In this document: positions 1 to 9,105 of the stretch, in pieces
How positions within the stretch are numbered: position 1 is the stretch's first letter
Layout of the letters: every line of letters begins with the position of its first letter
Origin: Alicyclobacillus fructus
Lineage (GTDB): Bacteria; Bacillota; Bacilli; Alicyclobacillales; Alicyclobacillaceae
Assembly: GCF_017329605.1 (NCBI RefSeq)
Contig: NZ_JAFMTY010000006.1
Coordinates: 1-64,000, forward strand
Length of the DNA: 64,000 nucleotides
Direction of reading: 5' to 3'
Program-made: the position numbers and the translations under genes
Notes under the pieces: model-generated
Told to the model about the DNA's origin: nothing
What the model saw: only the letters and a program-made list of their open reading frames with translations
Databases searched by the model: none

Positions 1-47
1 AGGGGCCTGTCGGGCCTCCGCCAGGCACCAGACTCACTACGCCAGGG

Positions 48-99
48 GTGGTCAACTTTTCGATTAGCAAAGTGGTCAACTTTTCGCTTGACAAACACA
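48..99. mobile_element. probable IS21-type insertion sequence end (repeats only)
   Basis: Two identical 15-bp direct repeats, GTGGTCAACTTTTCG, lie at 48-62 and 72-86 (24-bp period) and are followed by CTTGACAAACACA to 99. Spaced direct repeats next to a terminus ending in CA are typical of IS21-family (istA/istB) ends. No transposase is visible, so the body of the element would lie to the left of the window, or this is a relic. The assignment rests on resemblance of the repeat pattern only. Confidence 0.5.
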
Positions 100-280
100 A
101 CAGTGTCGGCGTCGTTTCGAAATCAATTAGTCAGGAACACATTCATGTCGATTCTATCGTGGCCAGCTACAAGTGGATGACAAGTGCCCCGATTCGACAT
201 AGGGGCGGGGAATGCATCCCAACGATCAAGAATGGAGGCCGATGATTTTGAGGAACTCCCATCCGATGTTGTTGGGGATT

Positions 281-1180
281 TTACGACGGATGTTGACAAC
301 AAAGATTGTTTAAAACGGAAAGGAAAAAAGGAACGAGAGGATTTGTGTTATCTGTCCTATGGGCAACTACGATGTCAAAGTTGATGTCACAATCCACGAT
401 TCTTAGAACCTTAACGTTCTTAAAATGGTGCACTGGAATCTGCGAAAATAAAAAGCCCACCCCTTTCCCGGCGCCAACCATGTAAATCCCGGTTTGGGTG
501 TCTCGCACATAGAGGGTTATATTAGGAGAAAAACCATTTCTCAGGCAAAGGTCTACGACGTAGTCAACGATCAAGGGAGCTGCACTGCGCTCCAGCATAA
601 TAAAGTTCTCGCTTGCAAGCTCACGAATGCAAACGGCATCTTGATTGGCGAGGAAATGTTCCGATGGCACGACAACTTGCAATGTGTTGTCTTGGACTCT
701 TGTCCATTCGATGTTTGGCATGGAGTGCAAGCACACCGCAGACGTGAAGATGACGTCGACATCCCCCTCCATCAGAAGACGGTTGAGCTCACCGAAGTTA
801 CAGTTGACTAGTGAAAAGTCGAGATAGGGATGCCTTGATGATAGCGCTTTCAGAGCGTCGCCAAGCAATGAATTGTCAAACGAACCATGATAGCCAATGC
901 GCAATGTACCTCTCACGTCCAGTTTGGTTTGTCGTATCCTCTCGGTCAAACTGTCACAGCGCTTAAGAATTTCGTGGCCCTCGTCAAGCAGAATGCGACC
1001 CGCTTCAGTCAATACAACTGCGTTTTTATTGCGTTGAAAGAGTTGAACACCAAGTTCATCCTCTAGGCTCGCAATTTGCCGACTCAAAGTCGGCTGTGAA
1101 ACAAACAAACGTTCGGCAGCCTTCGTGAAGCTGCCACTCTCAGCAACAGCGATAAAGTATTTTAGGCTTAGTAAGTTCAT
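281..1180 (-). CDS. LysR-family transcriptional regulator
   Basis: This is a 299-residue LysR-type regulator. The N-terminal winged helix-turn-helix is clear (LKYFIAVAESGSFTKAAERL, then SQPTLSRQIASLEDELG), followed by the usual effector-binding domain of about 200 residues. The ATG at 1180 is chosen because AAGGGG lies 8 bases upstream; an in-frame GTG at 1189 has no such site. The effector and targets cannot be told from sequence, and no divergent partner gene is visible. Its base composition is visibly richer in A+T than the rest of the window and it lies next to an IS-like end, which suggests acquisition by transfer. LysR proteins usually regulate an adjacent gene, which here would lie to the left of the window. 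Confidence 0.93.
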   Translation of the reverse strand: MNLLSLKYFIAVAESGSFTKAAERLFVSQPTLSRQIASLEDELGVQLFQRNKNAVVLTEAGRILLDEGHEILKRCDSLTERIRQTKLDVRGTLRIGYHGSFDNSLLGDALKALSSRHPYLDFSLVNCNFGELNRLLMEGDVDVIFTSAVCLHSMPNIEWTRVQDNTLQVVVPSEHFLANQDAVCIRELASENFIMLERSAAPLIVDYVVDLCLRNGFSPNITLYVRDTQTGIYMVGAGKGVGFLFSQIPVHHFKNVKVLRIVDCDINFDIVVAHRTDNTNPLVPFFLSVLNNLCCQHPS

Positions 1181-1189
1181 TCGGATCAC

Positions 1190-1586
1190 CCCTTGGTGCG
1201 CCCTTCCCTTGGGCTCATCCCATCCCTATCACCATCATCATACGCCCATGCTTGTTGCACTTCGAACTTGAATTTGGTTTCTCCATTTTCGAAGATTTGT
1301 ACATCGATATCTACACGAAAACGCTGCTGTCAACACGGGGTGAAGTCTTTCTTGATGCTCAACAAGCCCATGCCGCACAAGGGCTCGTGATGGTGCAAAA
1401 GGCTTCTTTCGCAAAAACCGTCCCATCCGTCCTCGCAGAACCGAATGCCACACGCTTCGATGCATTCAAAAGCGGCTCGCCGTAAGGGACGATGTATCAC
1501 GGCTGACCCCTCACGTGGTCCCCAACGCCCCCGAACCATCCTTTCGAATCGAATCTCGTTCGAAGACAAACCACGGTCCCTCAACA
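1190..1586. other. intergenic stretch without a recognisable gene
   Basis: About 400 bases separate the LysR start from the tRNA operon terminator. Short open frames occur on both strands, but none has a good ribosome-binding site or a protein I recognise. It must hold the LysR promoter; I see no convincing sigma-A pair. It may be remnant DNA at the edge of a transferred segment. Confidence 0.5.
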
Positions 1587-1614
1587 GCAAAATCCCTTGT
1601 GGCACAAGGGATTT
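1587..1614 (-). terminator. Rho-independent terminator of the tRNA operon
   Basis: A perfect 11-bp stem, AAATCCCTTGT (1590-1600) with ACAAGGGATTT (1604-1614), has a 3-base loop and is followed on the minus strand by a T-run. It lies 17 bases beyond the last tRNA gene. Confidence 0.8.
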
Positions 1615-1631
1615 CGGAACTTGCAGTATGA

Positions 1632-1704
1632 TGGGCGTTGACGGACTCGAACCGCCGACCCCCTGCTTGTAAGGCAGATGCTCTCCCAACTGAGCTAAAC
1701 GCCC
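1632..1704 (-). tRNA. tRNA-Val(UAC)
   Basis: A full cloverleaf folds on the minus strand: acceptor GGGCGTT/AACGCCC, D-stem GCTC/GAGC, anticodon stem TCTGC/GCAGG with loop CTTACAA (anticodon TAC), and T-loop TTCGAGT. The discriminator is A. The CCA end is not encoded, unlike in the other three tRNAs of the operon, so it must be added by CCA-adding enzyme. It is the last gene of the tRNA operon. Confidence 0.95.
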
Positions 1705-1706
1705 TC

Positions 1707-1782
1707 TGGAGCTCCCAACCAGGCTTGAACTGGTGACCTCATCCTTACCATGGATGCGCTCTACCAACTGAGCTATGGGAGC
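1707..1782 (-). tRNA. tRNA-Thr(GGU)
   Basis: Cloverleaf on the minus strand: acceptor GCTCCCA/TGGGAGC, anticodon stem CATCC/GGATG with loop ATGGTAA (anticodon GGT), T-loop TTCAAGC. The CCA end is encoded (1709-1707). It is the second threonine tRNA of the cluster and reads ACC/ACU codons. Confidence 0.95.
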
Positions 1783-1803
1783 ATGAGCATATGGAGGGGA
1801 AGT

Positions 1804-1879
1804 TGGCAGGGGCGGCAGGATTCGAACCCACGACATGCGGTTTTGGAGACCGCCGTTCTACCAGCTGAACTACGCCCCT
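1804..1879 (-). tRNA. tRNA-Trp(CCA)
   Basis: Cloverleaf on the minus strand: acceptor AGGGGCG/CGCCCCT, anticodon stem GCGGT/ACCGC with loop CTCCAAA (anticodon CCA), T-loop TTCGAAT. The discriminator G and the CCA end are encoded. Confidence 0.95.
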
Positions 1880-1925
1880 GCGCGGAAACTCGTGGAGGAT
1901 GAACACAGTGCCACCCTCCACCGTC

Positions 1926-2001
<76 letters not shown>

Positions 2002-2019
2002 ATTGTCGCGGCGAGGACT

Positions 2020-2049
2020 AATATAGCACGGGGCACCCCGGATTGTCAA
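2020..2049 (-). promoter_or_regulatory. sigma-A promoter of the tRNA operon
   Basis: On the minus strand a perfect -35 TTGACA (2049-2044) is followed after 18 bases by the -10 TATATT (2025-2020). It points into the four-tRNA cluster and leaves a very short leader, as expected for stable RNA genes. Confidence 0.8.
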
Positions 2050-2111
2050 CCACCATTCGGCGCCAAATCCATCGCGGCCGACGCGCAGCATATTCCTCGC
2101 CTTTCCCCGCC

Positions 2112-2372
2112 TCACTCCGCCGATGCATCAGCCTCCGGGGCCGACTCCGGTTGCACCAGCGACACCGGACGCATCGGCGCAAATGTGGAAATCGCGTGCT
2201 TGTAAATCAATTGCTGCTTGCCGTCTGTCTCCACCACAATGGTGAAGTTGTCGAATGCGCGGACCAAGCCGCGGATTTGAAAGCCGTTCACAAGGTACAC
2301 AATGACCGGGATGCGCTCCTTGCGCACCTGATTGAGAAATGTGTCCTGAATGTTGACCGACGACTTCGACAT
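2112..2372 (-). CDS. hfq: RNA-binding protein Hfq
   Basis: An 86-residue Sm-like protein that forms a hexameric ring and binds U-rich and A-rich RNA. Sm1 is visible as [20 protein letters not shown] and Sm2 as [12 protein letters not shown], with the YKHA signature of bacterial Hfq. The start is MSKSSVN at 2372, because the open frame upstream overlaps miaA and is not Hfq-like. The C-terminal tail is short and Ala/Glu/Pro-rich. The gene follows miaA with one base between them, the order found in many bacteria, so it is probably cotranscribed with the mutSL-miaA operon. Confidence 0.97.
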   Translation of the reverse strand: MSKSSVNIQDTFLNQVRKERIPVIVYLVNGFQIRGLVRAFDNFTIVVETDGKQQLIYKHAISTFAPMRPVSLVQPESAPEADASAE

Positions 2373-2373
2373 G

Positions 2374-3375
2374 CTACGATTCACTCTCCAATCTGCAGGT
2401 GCTGGATCTATTCGCACTCCACCACCCGATATCCTGCAAAAAGTGGTCGATAGATGCCCACAAACGCGCGATCTCGTCCTTTGGAAATTGCCCGTCCTCA
2501 CCCTTGGCAAACCAGCGCACCCGCGGGTCGTGCCGGAACCAAGACCACTGGCGCTTGGCGAAGCGCCTCGTGCTCTGTTGTATGATGCGAATTGCTTCTT
2601 CCTCCGATACCGAACCGTTCAAATACGCAACCACTTCCTTGTACCCGATGGCCTGCATCGCAGTTCCTTCCACAGGCACGCCCGCTTGCAGCAGCCGCCT
2701 CACCTCATCCGCCAACCCACGCCGCCACATCGTCTCCACCCGCGCATCGATGCGTTTGTACAGCGCCTCGCGCGGCATGGTGATTCCCAACACCAGCGCC
2801 TCATATCGCCCCTGACGCGGCGTCCAATCGTAGTCGGCGGACATCCCGCGTCCGCGAAGCAGGGCTACCTCCAGTGCGCGAACAATCCGCTTGCGATCGT
2901 GAGGGTGGATCATCTTCGCCCGTTCCGGATCCCTCGCGCAGAGTTCCTCATAGAGCCGCTGCAATCCCTCTTCGTTCGCCCGGCGATCGAGGGCCGCGCG
3001 CAGCTCTGCATCCTCCGGCGTCTGCGAAAAGTCGAGATCGTCCAAGAGCGCGCGGACATACAGTCCCGTGCCGCCACACACCACGGGAAGCCGGCCTCGC
3101 GCGAGGATGTCGTCGATGACGCGATCGGCCTGCCGCTTCCACTCCGCAACCGTAAACTTCTCCGACGGGTCCGCGATGTCGAGAAGGTGATGCGGGACGC
3201 CGCACATCTCCTCTGGCCGAAGCTTCGCAGTGCCGATGTCCATGCCTCTGTAGATCTGCATGGAGTCCGCCGAGACGACCTCCCCACCGTACTTGAGCGC
3301 GATCTCGACACTGAGTTCGCTCTTTCCCACGCCCGTCGGCCCGACCACGCAGATCATCGGTTGTTTTTCGATCAT
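2374..3375 (-). CDS. miaA: tRNA dimethylallyltransferase MiaA
   Basis: MiaA transfers a dimethylallyl group to N6 of A37 in tRNAs reading UNN codons, giving i6A, the substrate of MiaB encoded upstream in the same cluster. The 333-residue protein has the P-loop GPTGVGKS near residues 12-19, the [15 protein letters not shown] substrate segment, GGTGLY and the C-terminal RRFAKRQ(W)SWFR motif. The ATG at 3375 is preferred over one at 3390 because GGAGGAGG lies just upstream of it and it overlaps the preceding stop as ATGA, implying translational coupling with the methyltransferase gene. Confidence 0.97.
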   Translation of the reverse strand: MIEKQPMICVVGPTGVGKSELSVEIALKYGGEVVSADSMQIYRGMDIGTAKLRPEEMCGVPHHLLDIADPSEKFTVAEWKRQADRVIDDILARGRLPVVCGGTGLYVRALLDDLDFSQTPEDAELRAALDRRANEEGLQRLYEELCARDPERAKMIHPHDRKRIVRALEVALLRGRGMSADYDWTPRQGRYEALVLGITMPREALYKRIDARVETMWRRGLADEVRRLLQAGVPVEGTAMQAIGYKEVVAYLNGSVSEEEAIRIIQQSTRRFAKRQWSWFRHDPRVRWFAKGEDGQFPKDEIARLWASIDHFLQDIGWWSANRSSTCRLESES

Positions 3376-4148
3376 CCCGGCCTCCTCCATACACCGTACG
3401 CGAATCGCCCGGTCGTGCGGTCGGGCTCGAGGCCAAGCGCCTCAAACACGCCGGACTTCGGGCGCTCCTTGACGATCACGGCTCGCCGCGCAACCCGCTT
3501 GGCTTCCTCCAATGCTTCTCGCGCAAGGGAAGCTTCCCAGGCGACGGGTCGAATGGGCCGCATGTGCGTGGATTCGCGGACAGGCTCGCGGAACATAGGG
3601 TCGAAGTAGACGACGTCCACGCTTTGGTCGGGCTGCGATCGCAGCCAGTCGAGGTGATCGCCATGAATCAGGTGGACCCTCTGCAAGAGACGAGCTTCGC
3701 GCGGGTGCGCTTCTGAACCGTAGGCCTGTACGGCGCGCAGGAGCCCGTACAGCACGGGAGAACGCTCGATCCCGACCATCCGCCCTTCCGGCCCCACCGC
3801 CGCCGCGAAGACCAGGGCGTCGGTGCCGAGCCCGATGGTTGCATCGACGACGGCGTCGCCCGGCCCGATCTCGGCGAGCGCGATGAGGCGATCGGATTCG
3901 CCTTGTTCGAGCCGCTTGAGCCGTTGGTGCGCCATGCTCGGATGAAAAAACAGTGGGTGCTCGACGCCCCGCACGTGGATCACGGCGGGATCGGCCGCCA
4001 CGACGACCGCGTCCGCGTCTTGCAACAACTGGGCGAGGCTCCTTCCGCCACGGGGCACGAACGTGGCGCCAAACCATGTCGCCATCTCGGAAGCGCGAGA
4101 AACCTGAATGGGCGTGGGGCGCAACGAGGTGGTGACGACGATGCGCAT
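3372..4148 (-). CDS. class I SAM-dependent methyltransferase, RsmJ-like (DUF548 type)
   Basis: A 258-residue putative methyltransferase. The SAM-binding loop is DATIGLGTDA (residues 102-111), and a FDPMF motif sits at 182-186, where nucleic-acid methyltransferases carry their DPPY-like motif. The sequence between them fits the RsmJ/DUF548 group, which methylates 16S rRNA G1516 in E. coli; whether this protein has that target is not shown. The N-terminal 90 residues look like a small alpha/beta domain of unknown role. MRIVV at 4148 is chosen for its GGAGGA site. It lies between mutL and miaA and overlaps the miaA start by four bases. Confidence 0.75.
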   Translation of the reverse strand: MRIVVTTSLRPTPIQVSRASEMATWFGATFVPRGGRSLAQLLQDADAVVVAADPAVIHVRGVEHPLFFHPSMAHQRLKRLEQGESDRLIALAEIGPGDAVVDATIGLGTDALVFAAAVGPEGRMVGIERSPVLYGLLRAVQAYGSEAHPREARLLQRVHLIHGDHLDWLRSQPDQSVDVVYFDPMFREPVRESTHMRPIRPVAWEASLAREALEEAKRVARRAVIVKERPKSGVFEALGLEPDRTTGRFAYGVWRRPG

Positions 4149-4168
4149 CTGGGTTTCCTCCGCCTCTT

Positions 4169-6052
4169 TCAAAGGATCCTCCGAAACGACTTGGCCAAGT
4201 CCCGCTCCGTCATCCGCACGAAGATGGGGCGCCCGTGAGGGCAGTGGTACGGATCGCGGGCCCGCGCCAAACGGCGGCACAGCGCCTCCATCTCCGGCAT
4301 GGTGAGGGGATCGTGCGCCTTGACGGCAGCCTTGCAAGCTCGGGTCGCCAGGCGATGCATGACGTCGCGCACGGTCCCGCGAGGGCCCATCGACGCGAGA
4401 TCGTCGAGCGCGTCGCGCAGGAGAGCGGCGTAGTCCAATCCCTGCCACGAATCGGGAATGGTACGAACGACGACCGTGTGGGACCCGAATGGGTCAATCT
4501 CGAAACCGAGGGCTCCGAGCTCATCCCGGCGCGCCATGACGTCCTCGAAAGCGGACGGCGCGAGCGAGATCTCGAGCGGCGTGAGAAGCGGCATGGGTTG
4601 AGCCGCCCCTTGCTGCCAGGCGTCGAGCAGATCCTCATAGAGCACGCGCTCGTGTGCCGCATGCTGATCGATGATGTACAGGTGGTGCCCGTCCTCTGCC
4701 AGGATATACGTGCGCAGGGCCTGCCCAATGGGCCGAAGCCGCCAGTCCACGGGCCGCTCCTCTTGCTCGCCCGATGGGCAAGGGTCTGAGGCCACCTGAG
4801 GGTTCGCGCCGGTGTCCGCCTGTGCGGCCGAGGATTCGCGCACCGCGAGCGCGCGGTCCCATGCCTCCTTCGGCGGGACGGACCGGTCTTCGCGTTCACG
4901 CCAAGACTCCGAGCGATTCATCCGTTCGAATGAGCGCCCTTCGGCTCCAATGGGTGATCTGGTGCGGCCTTCACCCTGCGGGCGCACACCGTCTTCAGGA
5001 AGGTCCAAGGGCAGAGCGGCGCCCTGCGGCGCGCTCGCGCGCAAGCGCGGCGCGGCGGTGAGCATGGCGCGGTCCAAGGACGCGCGCACCGCGGATTCGA
5101 CGAGATCGCACACGTCGCGCTCCTCGCTCAAGCGGACTTCCCACTTTTGCGGATGAACGTTCGGATCGACCAGGGTAGGATCCATCTCGAGGTACAGCGC
5201 GTAGACCGGGTATCGTCCCACCATGAGGCGCTCCCCGTAGGCGCGCTCGACCGCCTGCTGCACGGCGGGATTGCGTACTGGGCGACCGTTGATGAACAGG
5301 TACCCGTGTTGACGCGAGGACCTGGCCTGCGTTGGCCGCCCCACATACCCCCGCAGGGCGTAGTCGTCTGTGGCGCCCTGAACCTCGAGCAACATCCGCG
5401 CTTCGCCTACGCCGTAGAGCGCCGCCCACACGTCCCGCGCGTCGCCGCGCCCCGGCGTCTGGAACAGGACCTGGCGCTCCGTGCGGCACACGAACGCCAC
5501 CTCGGGATGGGCGAGGCTTTCGCGCTGTACGACTTCCACGGATCGAGCCTGTTCGGTCTGTGCGCTGCGCAGATACTTGAGGCGAGCCGGCGTGTTGAAA
5601 AACAGGTCCCGCACTTCGAGCGTCGTGCCGAAGGGCGCGCCGACGGGCTCCGGCGGATGAATCTCGCCGCCTTCCACGCGTACCAGGACGCCGCTTTCTT
5701 CCCCACGCGCCCGCGTGACCAGCCGAACGCGCGCGACCGAGGCAATGGCCGCGAGGGCCTCGCCGCGGAAACCGAGCGTGCGAATGCGGGCGAGATCGCG
5801 GGGTTCGTGCACCTTGCTGGTGGCGTGGCGGTGAAAGGCCAGGACGGCATCGTCGGGCGACATGCCCTCCCCGTCGTCGACCACCGTGATGCTGGCGATC
5901 CCGCCTTCCGCGAGCGACACCTCAATCCGGCTCGCGCCGGCGTCGAGGCTGTTTTCCACGAGCTCCTTGACGCACGATGCGGGGCGCGCCACCACCTCCC
6001 CCGCGGCGATCTGATCCGCCATGACCTTTGGCATCACCTGGATCTTGCCCAT
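4169..6052 (-). CDS. mutL: DNA mismatch repair protein MutL
   Basis: MutL (627 residues) couples mismatch recognition by MutS to strand nicking. The N-terminal GHKL ATPase motifs are complete: ENSLDAG, DDGEGM and GFRGEAL. The C-terminal half carries the endonuclease signature of methylation-independent MutL proteins: DQHAAHERVLYE, ACKAAVK and CPHGRP. It is therefore a nicking MutL, consistent with no MutH in Bacillota. The start MGKIQVMPKV at 6052 lies inside the end of mutS (19-base overlap), so translation is probably coupled. The linker between the domains (about residues 340-430) is variable and charged. Confidence 0.98.
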   Translation of the reverse strand: MGKIQVMPKVMADQIAAGEVVARPASCVKELVENSLDAGASRIEVSLAEGGIASITVVDDGEGMSPDDAVLAFHRHATSKVHEPRDLARIRTLGFRGEALAAIASVARVRLVTRARGEESGVLVRVEGGEIHPPEPVGAPFGTTLEVRDLFFNTPARLKYLRSAQTEQARSVEVVQRESLAHPEVAFVCRTERQVLFQTPGRGDARDVWAALYGVGEARMLLEVQGATDDYALRGYVGRPTQARSSRQHGYLFINGRPVRNPAVQQAVERAYGERLMVGRYPVYALYLEMDPTLVDPNVHPQKWEVRLSEERDVCDLVESAVRASLDRAMLTAAPRLRASAPQGAALPLDLPEDGVRPQGEGRTRSPIGAEGRSFERMNRSESWREREDRSVPPKEAWDRALAVRESSAAQADTGANPQVASDPCPSGEQEERPVDWRLRPIGQALRTYILAEDGHHLYIIDQHAAHERVLYEDLLDAWQQGAAQPMPLLTPLEISLAPSAFEDVMARRDELGALGFEIDPFGSHTVVVRTIPDSWQGLDYAALLRDALDDLASMGPRGTVRDVMHRLATRACKAAVKAHDPLTMPEMEALCRRLARARDPYHCPHGRPIFVRMTERDLAKSFRRIL

Positions 6053-8637
6053 CCGACGAGATCCCTCGCTTTCTCGGTGGCCTCGTGCAAGACCTGCATC
6101 GCCTCGAGCGGTGTCATGCGCATCACGTCGTAGCGCGCGAGCCAATCGACGAGATCGCGGTAAGGGCCCGCAAACAGGTCGAGCGCGACGGGCTCATGCT
6201 CGCGCACTGGAGTCTCCTGGCGGCGCATGTCGTTTGTGTTGGCCTTCGCGACGGCCACCTCGGGCTCGGCCTCTCTCGCGGCGAGCAGCTCCATGGCGCG
6301 CCGGATGACGCGATCCGGCAGTCCCGCGAGCCGCGCCACCTGAATCCCGTAGCTTCGGTCCGAAGGGCGCATCACCACCGTGTGCAGGAACCGAATGCCC
6401 TGCTCCGTCTCCTCCACGGCCATGGACTGGTTGCGGACGCAGGAGAATCGCTCCGAAAACGAGATGAGTTCGTGATAGTGCGTCGCAAACAGCGTCAGAG
6501 GTTTGTCCCGCCGCTCAGCCAGATCCTCCAGCACGGCCTCCGCGATGGAGAGCCCGTCGTAGGTCGACGTACCTCGCCCAATTTCGTCCAACAACACGAG
6601 ACTTCTTCCGCTCGCCGCGCGCAAAATCTCGGCCAACTCCGTCATCTCGACCATGAAGGTGCTCTGGCCGCGGCTGAGATCGTCCGACGCGCCGATGCGG
6701 GTGAAGACGCGATCGACAATGCCTATCCGAGCCGACCGAGCTGGCACGTACGAGCCCATCTGCGCGAGGATAGCAATGAGCGCCGCCTGGCGCATGTACG
6801 TGCTCTTGCCGCCCATGTTGGGTCCGGTGAGGAGGATGATGGGCGTGTCCTGAGTGAGCACAAGGTCGTTCGGCACAAACGCTGAACCGATGGCCGCCTC
6901 CACCACCGGGTGTCGGCCTTCGCGGATTTCGATCCCGACCTCCTCCGTCAACTTGGGCCGGACATAGCCGCGCTTGACGGCCAGTTCCGCCAAGCCGGCG
7001 AGCACGTCGATGGTGCTCACGACCTCCGCGAACCGCTGCAGTTCGCCCGCCTGCTCCCGGACGCGATCGACCAACGACTCAAAGCGCGCGCGCTCGAGCT
7101 CCACCACCCGCTCGGCGGCCGTGAGCATGTCCGCCTCCCGCGCCTTCAGCTCCGGATGGGTGAAGCGTTCCCCTGCGGCGAGCGTCTGCTTTCGCTCGTA
7201 GTCCTCGGGCACAAGCGACAAATTCGCCTTGGACACCTCGATGTAGTATCCGAACACCTTGTTGTACCCGATTTTGAGCGACTTGATGCCCGTCCGTTCC
7301 CGCTCGTGCGCCTCAAACTCGCGCAACCATCTCCGCCCGTCCGACTGCAAGGACCGCAATCGATCGATCTCGGGATCGACGCCGTCCCGGAAGATGCCGC
7401 CCTCCGCCGCCGAAGCGGGCGGATCGTCCACCAATTCGCCACGGATGTGATCCGCGAACGGGCGAAAGTCGGGCAAGCCGCCGACGAGGTGTTCGAACAG
7501 TGAGGGCCCGCCCTTCGGCAACAGAGCGACAGCCGTTTGGCCCTTCTCAATGGCGTGGGCCAGTGCGAGGAGATCGCGAGGCGTGGCGCGGCCGATGGAA
7601 CACTTGGCGAGCAGGCGCGACAGGTCGTGCATCCCCTTGAGCGATTCGCGGATCTCGGTCCGAAGCAGCAGATCGTCGGCGAGCGCCGCAACCGCGTCGA
7701 GCCGCTCCTCAATGGCTGCCCGGTCCACAAGCGGCCTGAGAAGCCACGTCCGCAACAAGCGCGATCCGGCCGCCGTCACCGTCTCGCGGATGACGTCGTA
7801 CAGCGACATCCTTCGGTCGCGGCCGCTCCCCGCCGGAACCAGCTCCAGATGCTCGACGGTCCGCTCGGACAGCCACATGCGCCCCGGTTCCGAGAGCGGG
7901 CGCGGCGGCGCGAGATGCGTGAGCGGCGCCATCTGCGTATCGCGAAGGTATTGGAAGGCCATGTTGCACGCGGCCAGCGCGGGCGATCCCGCCCTCACGC
8001 CGAGCGCCTCCGGCGACGACACGCCGTAATGCACGAGAAACGCGTCTCCGGACGGACCGGGGACGCGCGTCACAACGGCTCCATGGCGATTCACCGATTC
8101 TTCGAGCCACGGCGGACAATCGCAGCCTGATGCGAGCAGAATCTCGCGCGGCCGGAACCTGGCGACGTGATCGCGCATGTCCTCCGCGCTTCCCGCCCCA
8201 AACCACACATCGCCCGCGCCGACATCGACGAGCGCAAGGCCGACTTCGTCACCCTCGAACGCGAGCGCCGCAAGATAGCGAGCGTCCGCTTGCTCGGTGA
8301 CCGCCGTACCCGGCGTCACGATGCGCACAATCTCGCGGCGCACCAAACCCTTTGCGGTCTTCGGATCTTCGACCTGATCGCAAATGGCGACCCGAAACCC
8401 CTGCTCGATGAGCCGCTCGAGATACCCTTCGAGTGCGTGGTGCGGCACGCCGCACATCGGAACGCGCCCTGCTTCTCCCGCATCGCGCCCTGTGAGCGTA
8501 ATGTCGAGCGCCTGGCTCGCGATCACGGCGTCCTCAAAAAACAACTCGTAAAAGTCACCCAGGCGGAACATCAAGAGCGTATCGTGCAGCTTCGACTTGA
8601 TCTCGCGGTATTGCCGCATCATCGGCGTCAGGCTCAC
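6034..8637 (-). CDS. mutS: DNA mismatch repair protein MutS
   Basis: MutS (867 residues) recognises mismatches and small loops. The N-terminal mismatch-binding Phe-x-Glu is visible (GDFYELF), as are the P-loop GPNMGGKSTYM, the Walker B segment LVLLDEIGRGTSTYDG and a conserved ATHYHEL. The GTG at 8637 is used, with GAGGAGGT seven bases upstream. Its length matches the usual 850-870 residues. It lies 12 bases after ricA and overlaps mutL, forming the mutSL operon. Confidence 0.98.
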   Translation of the reverse strand: MSLTPMMRQYREIKSKLHDTLLMFRLGDFYELFFEDAVIASQALDITLTGRDAGEAGRVPMCGVPHHALEGYLERLIEQGFRVAICDQVEDPKTAKGLVRREIVRIVTPGTAVTEQADARYLAALAFEGDEVGLALVDVGAGDVWFGAGSAEDMRDHVARFRPREILLASGCDCPPWLEESVNRHGAVVTRVPGPSGDAFLVHYGVSSPEALGVRAGSPALAACNMAFQYLRDTQMAPLTHLAPPRPLSEPGRMWLSERTVEHLELVPAGSGRDRRMSLYDVIRETVTAAGSRLLRTWLLRPLVDRAAIEERLDAVAALADDLLLRTEIRESLKGMHDLSRLLAKCSIGRATPRDLLALAHAIEKGQTAVALLPKGGPSLFEHLVGGLPDFRPFADHIRGELVDDPPASAAEGGIFRDGVDPEIDRLRSLQSDGRRWLREFEAHERERTGIKSLKIGYNKVFGYYIEVSKANLSLVPEDYERKQTLAAGERFTHPELKAREADMLTAAERVVELERARFESLVDRVREQAGELQRFAEVVSTIDVLAGLAELAVKRGYVRPKLTEEVGIEIREGRHPVVEAAIGSAFVPNDLVLTQDTPIILLTGPNMGGKSTYMRQAALIAILAQMGSYVPARSARIGIVDRVFTRIGASDDLSRGQSTFMVEMTELAEILRAASGRSLVLLDEIGRGTSTYDGLSIAEAVLEDLAERRDKPLTLFATHYHELISFSERFSCVRNQSMAVEETEQGIRFLHTVVMRPSDRSYGIQVARLAGLPDRVIRRAMELLAAREAEPEVAVAKANTNDMRRQETPVREHEPVALDLFAGPYRDLVDWLARYDVMRMTPLEAMQVLHEATEKARDLVGWARSR

Positions 8638-8649
8638 GAGTCGACCTCC

Positions 8650-9105
8650 TCATGCTCCGGCGCCCGCATGGCAGGAGCCTCCGCATCCGCCCGAACACCC
8701 GCCGCTGCCACAGACGCGCGGTCCCTGCTCGACGGGGAGCGTCCGGTGCAGTTCCGCCAGCATCACCAGAACGACCTCCTGCACGAGCCCGTTCAGTTCG
8801 TCCTGAGCCGCCTTGTATTGAAGGGCGACGGGGATGCCGTACAGGCGCTCCCACAGGGCGTCGATCTCCTGTTTCATCCGTTGATATTTCTCGTGGGATT
8901 CCCCGAGCCTGTCCCGCAGCGTCCACAGTCCGTTCGTCTTCTTCTTGAGCTCATCCAGCAGACGCTGTGCCCCTGTGTGGCGCTCCATTTTCGCACGCGC
9001 AGCCCAATAAGAGCGACACTCGTCCGACTGCCTTATCATCTCGGCAAGCTGGTCGGCCGCGGCCAAGATGGCGTCCGTGTCGACATGCGATTCCAGCGCA
9101 ATCAC
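8650..9105 (-). CDS. ricA: YlbF/YmcA-family protein (RicA-like) with cysteine-rich tail
   Basis: A 151-residue helical protein of the YlbF/YmcA family. In B. subtilis, RicA (YmcA) forms the Y-complex with RicF and RicT, which carries Fe-S clusters and affects RNA maturation through RNase Y, competence and sporulation. The position between miaB and mutS matches ymcA. After the helical body (to about residue 125) comes a short tail, CGSGGCSGGCGGSCH, with four cysteines that could ligate a metal or cluster. The GTG at 9105 overlaps the miaB stop as GTGA. It is probably the RicA orthologue by synteny, though the tail leaves a RicF-like identity possible. Confidence 0.75.
   Translation of the reverse strand: MIALESHVDTDAILAAADQLAEMIRQSDECRSYWAARAKMERHTGAQRLLDELKKKTNGLWTLRDRLGESHEKYQRMKQEIDALWERLYGIPVALQYKAAQDELNGLVQEVVLVMLAELHRTLPVEQGPRVCGSGGCSGGCGGSCHAGAGA

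Noticed and set aside
2373-2510. N-terminal extension of Hfq
   Set aside because: The extra 46 codons overlap miaA in another frame, are Arg-rich and unlike Hfq. The family start is at 2372.
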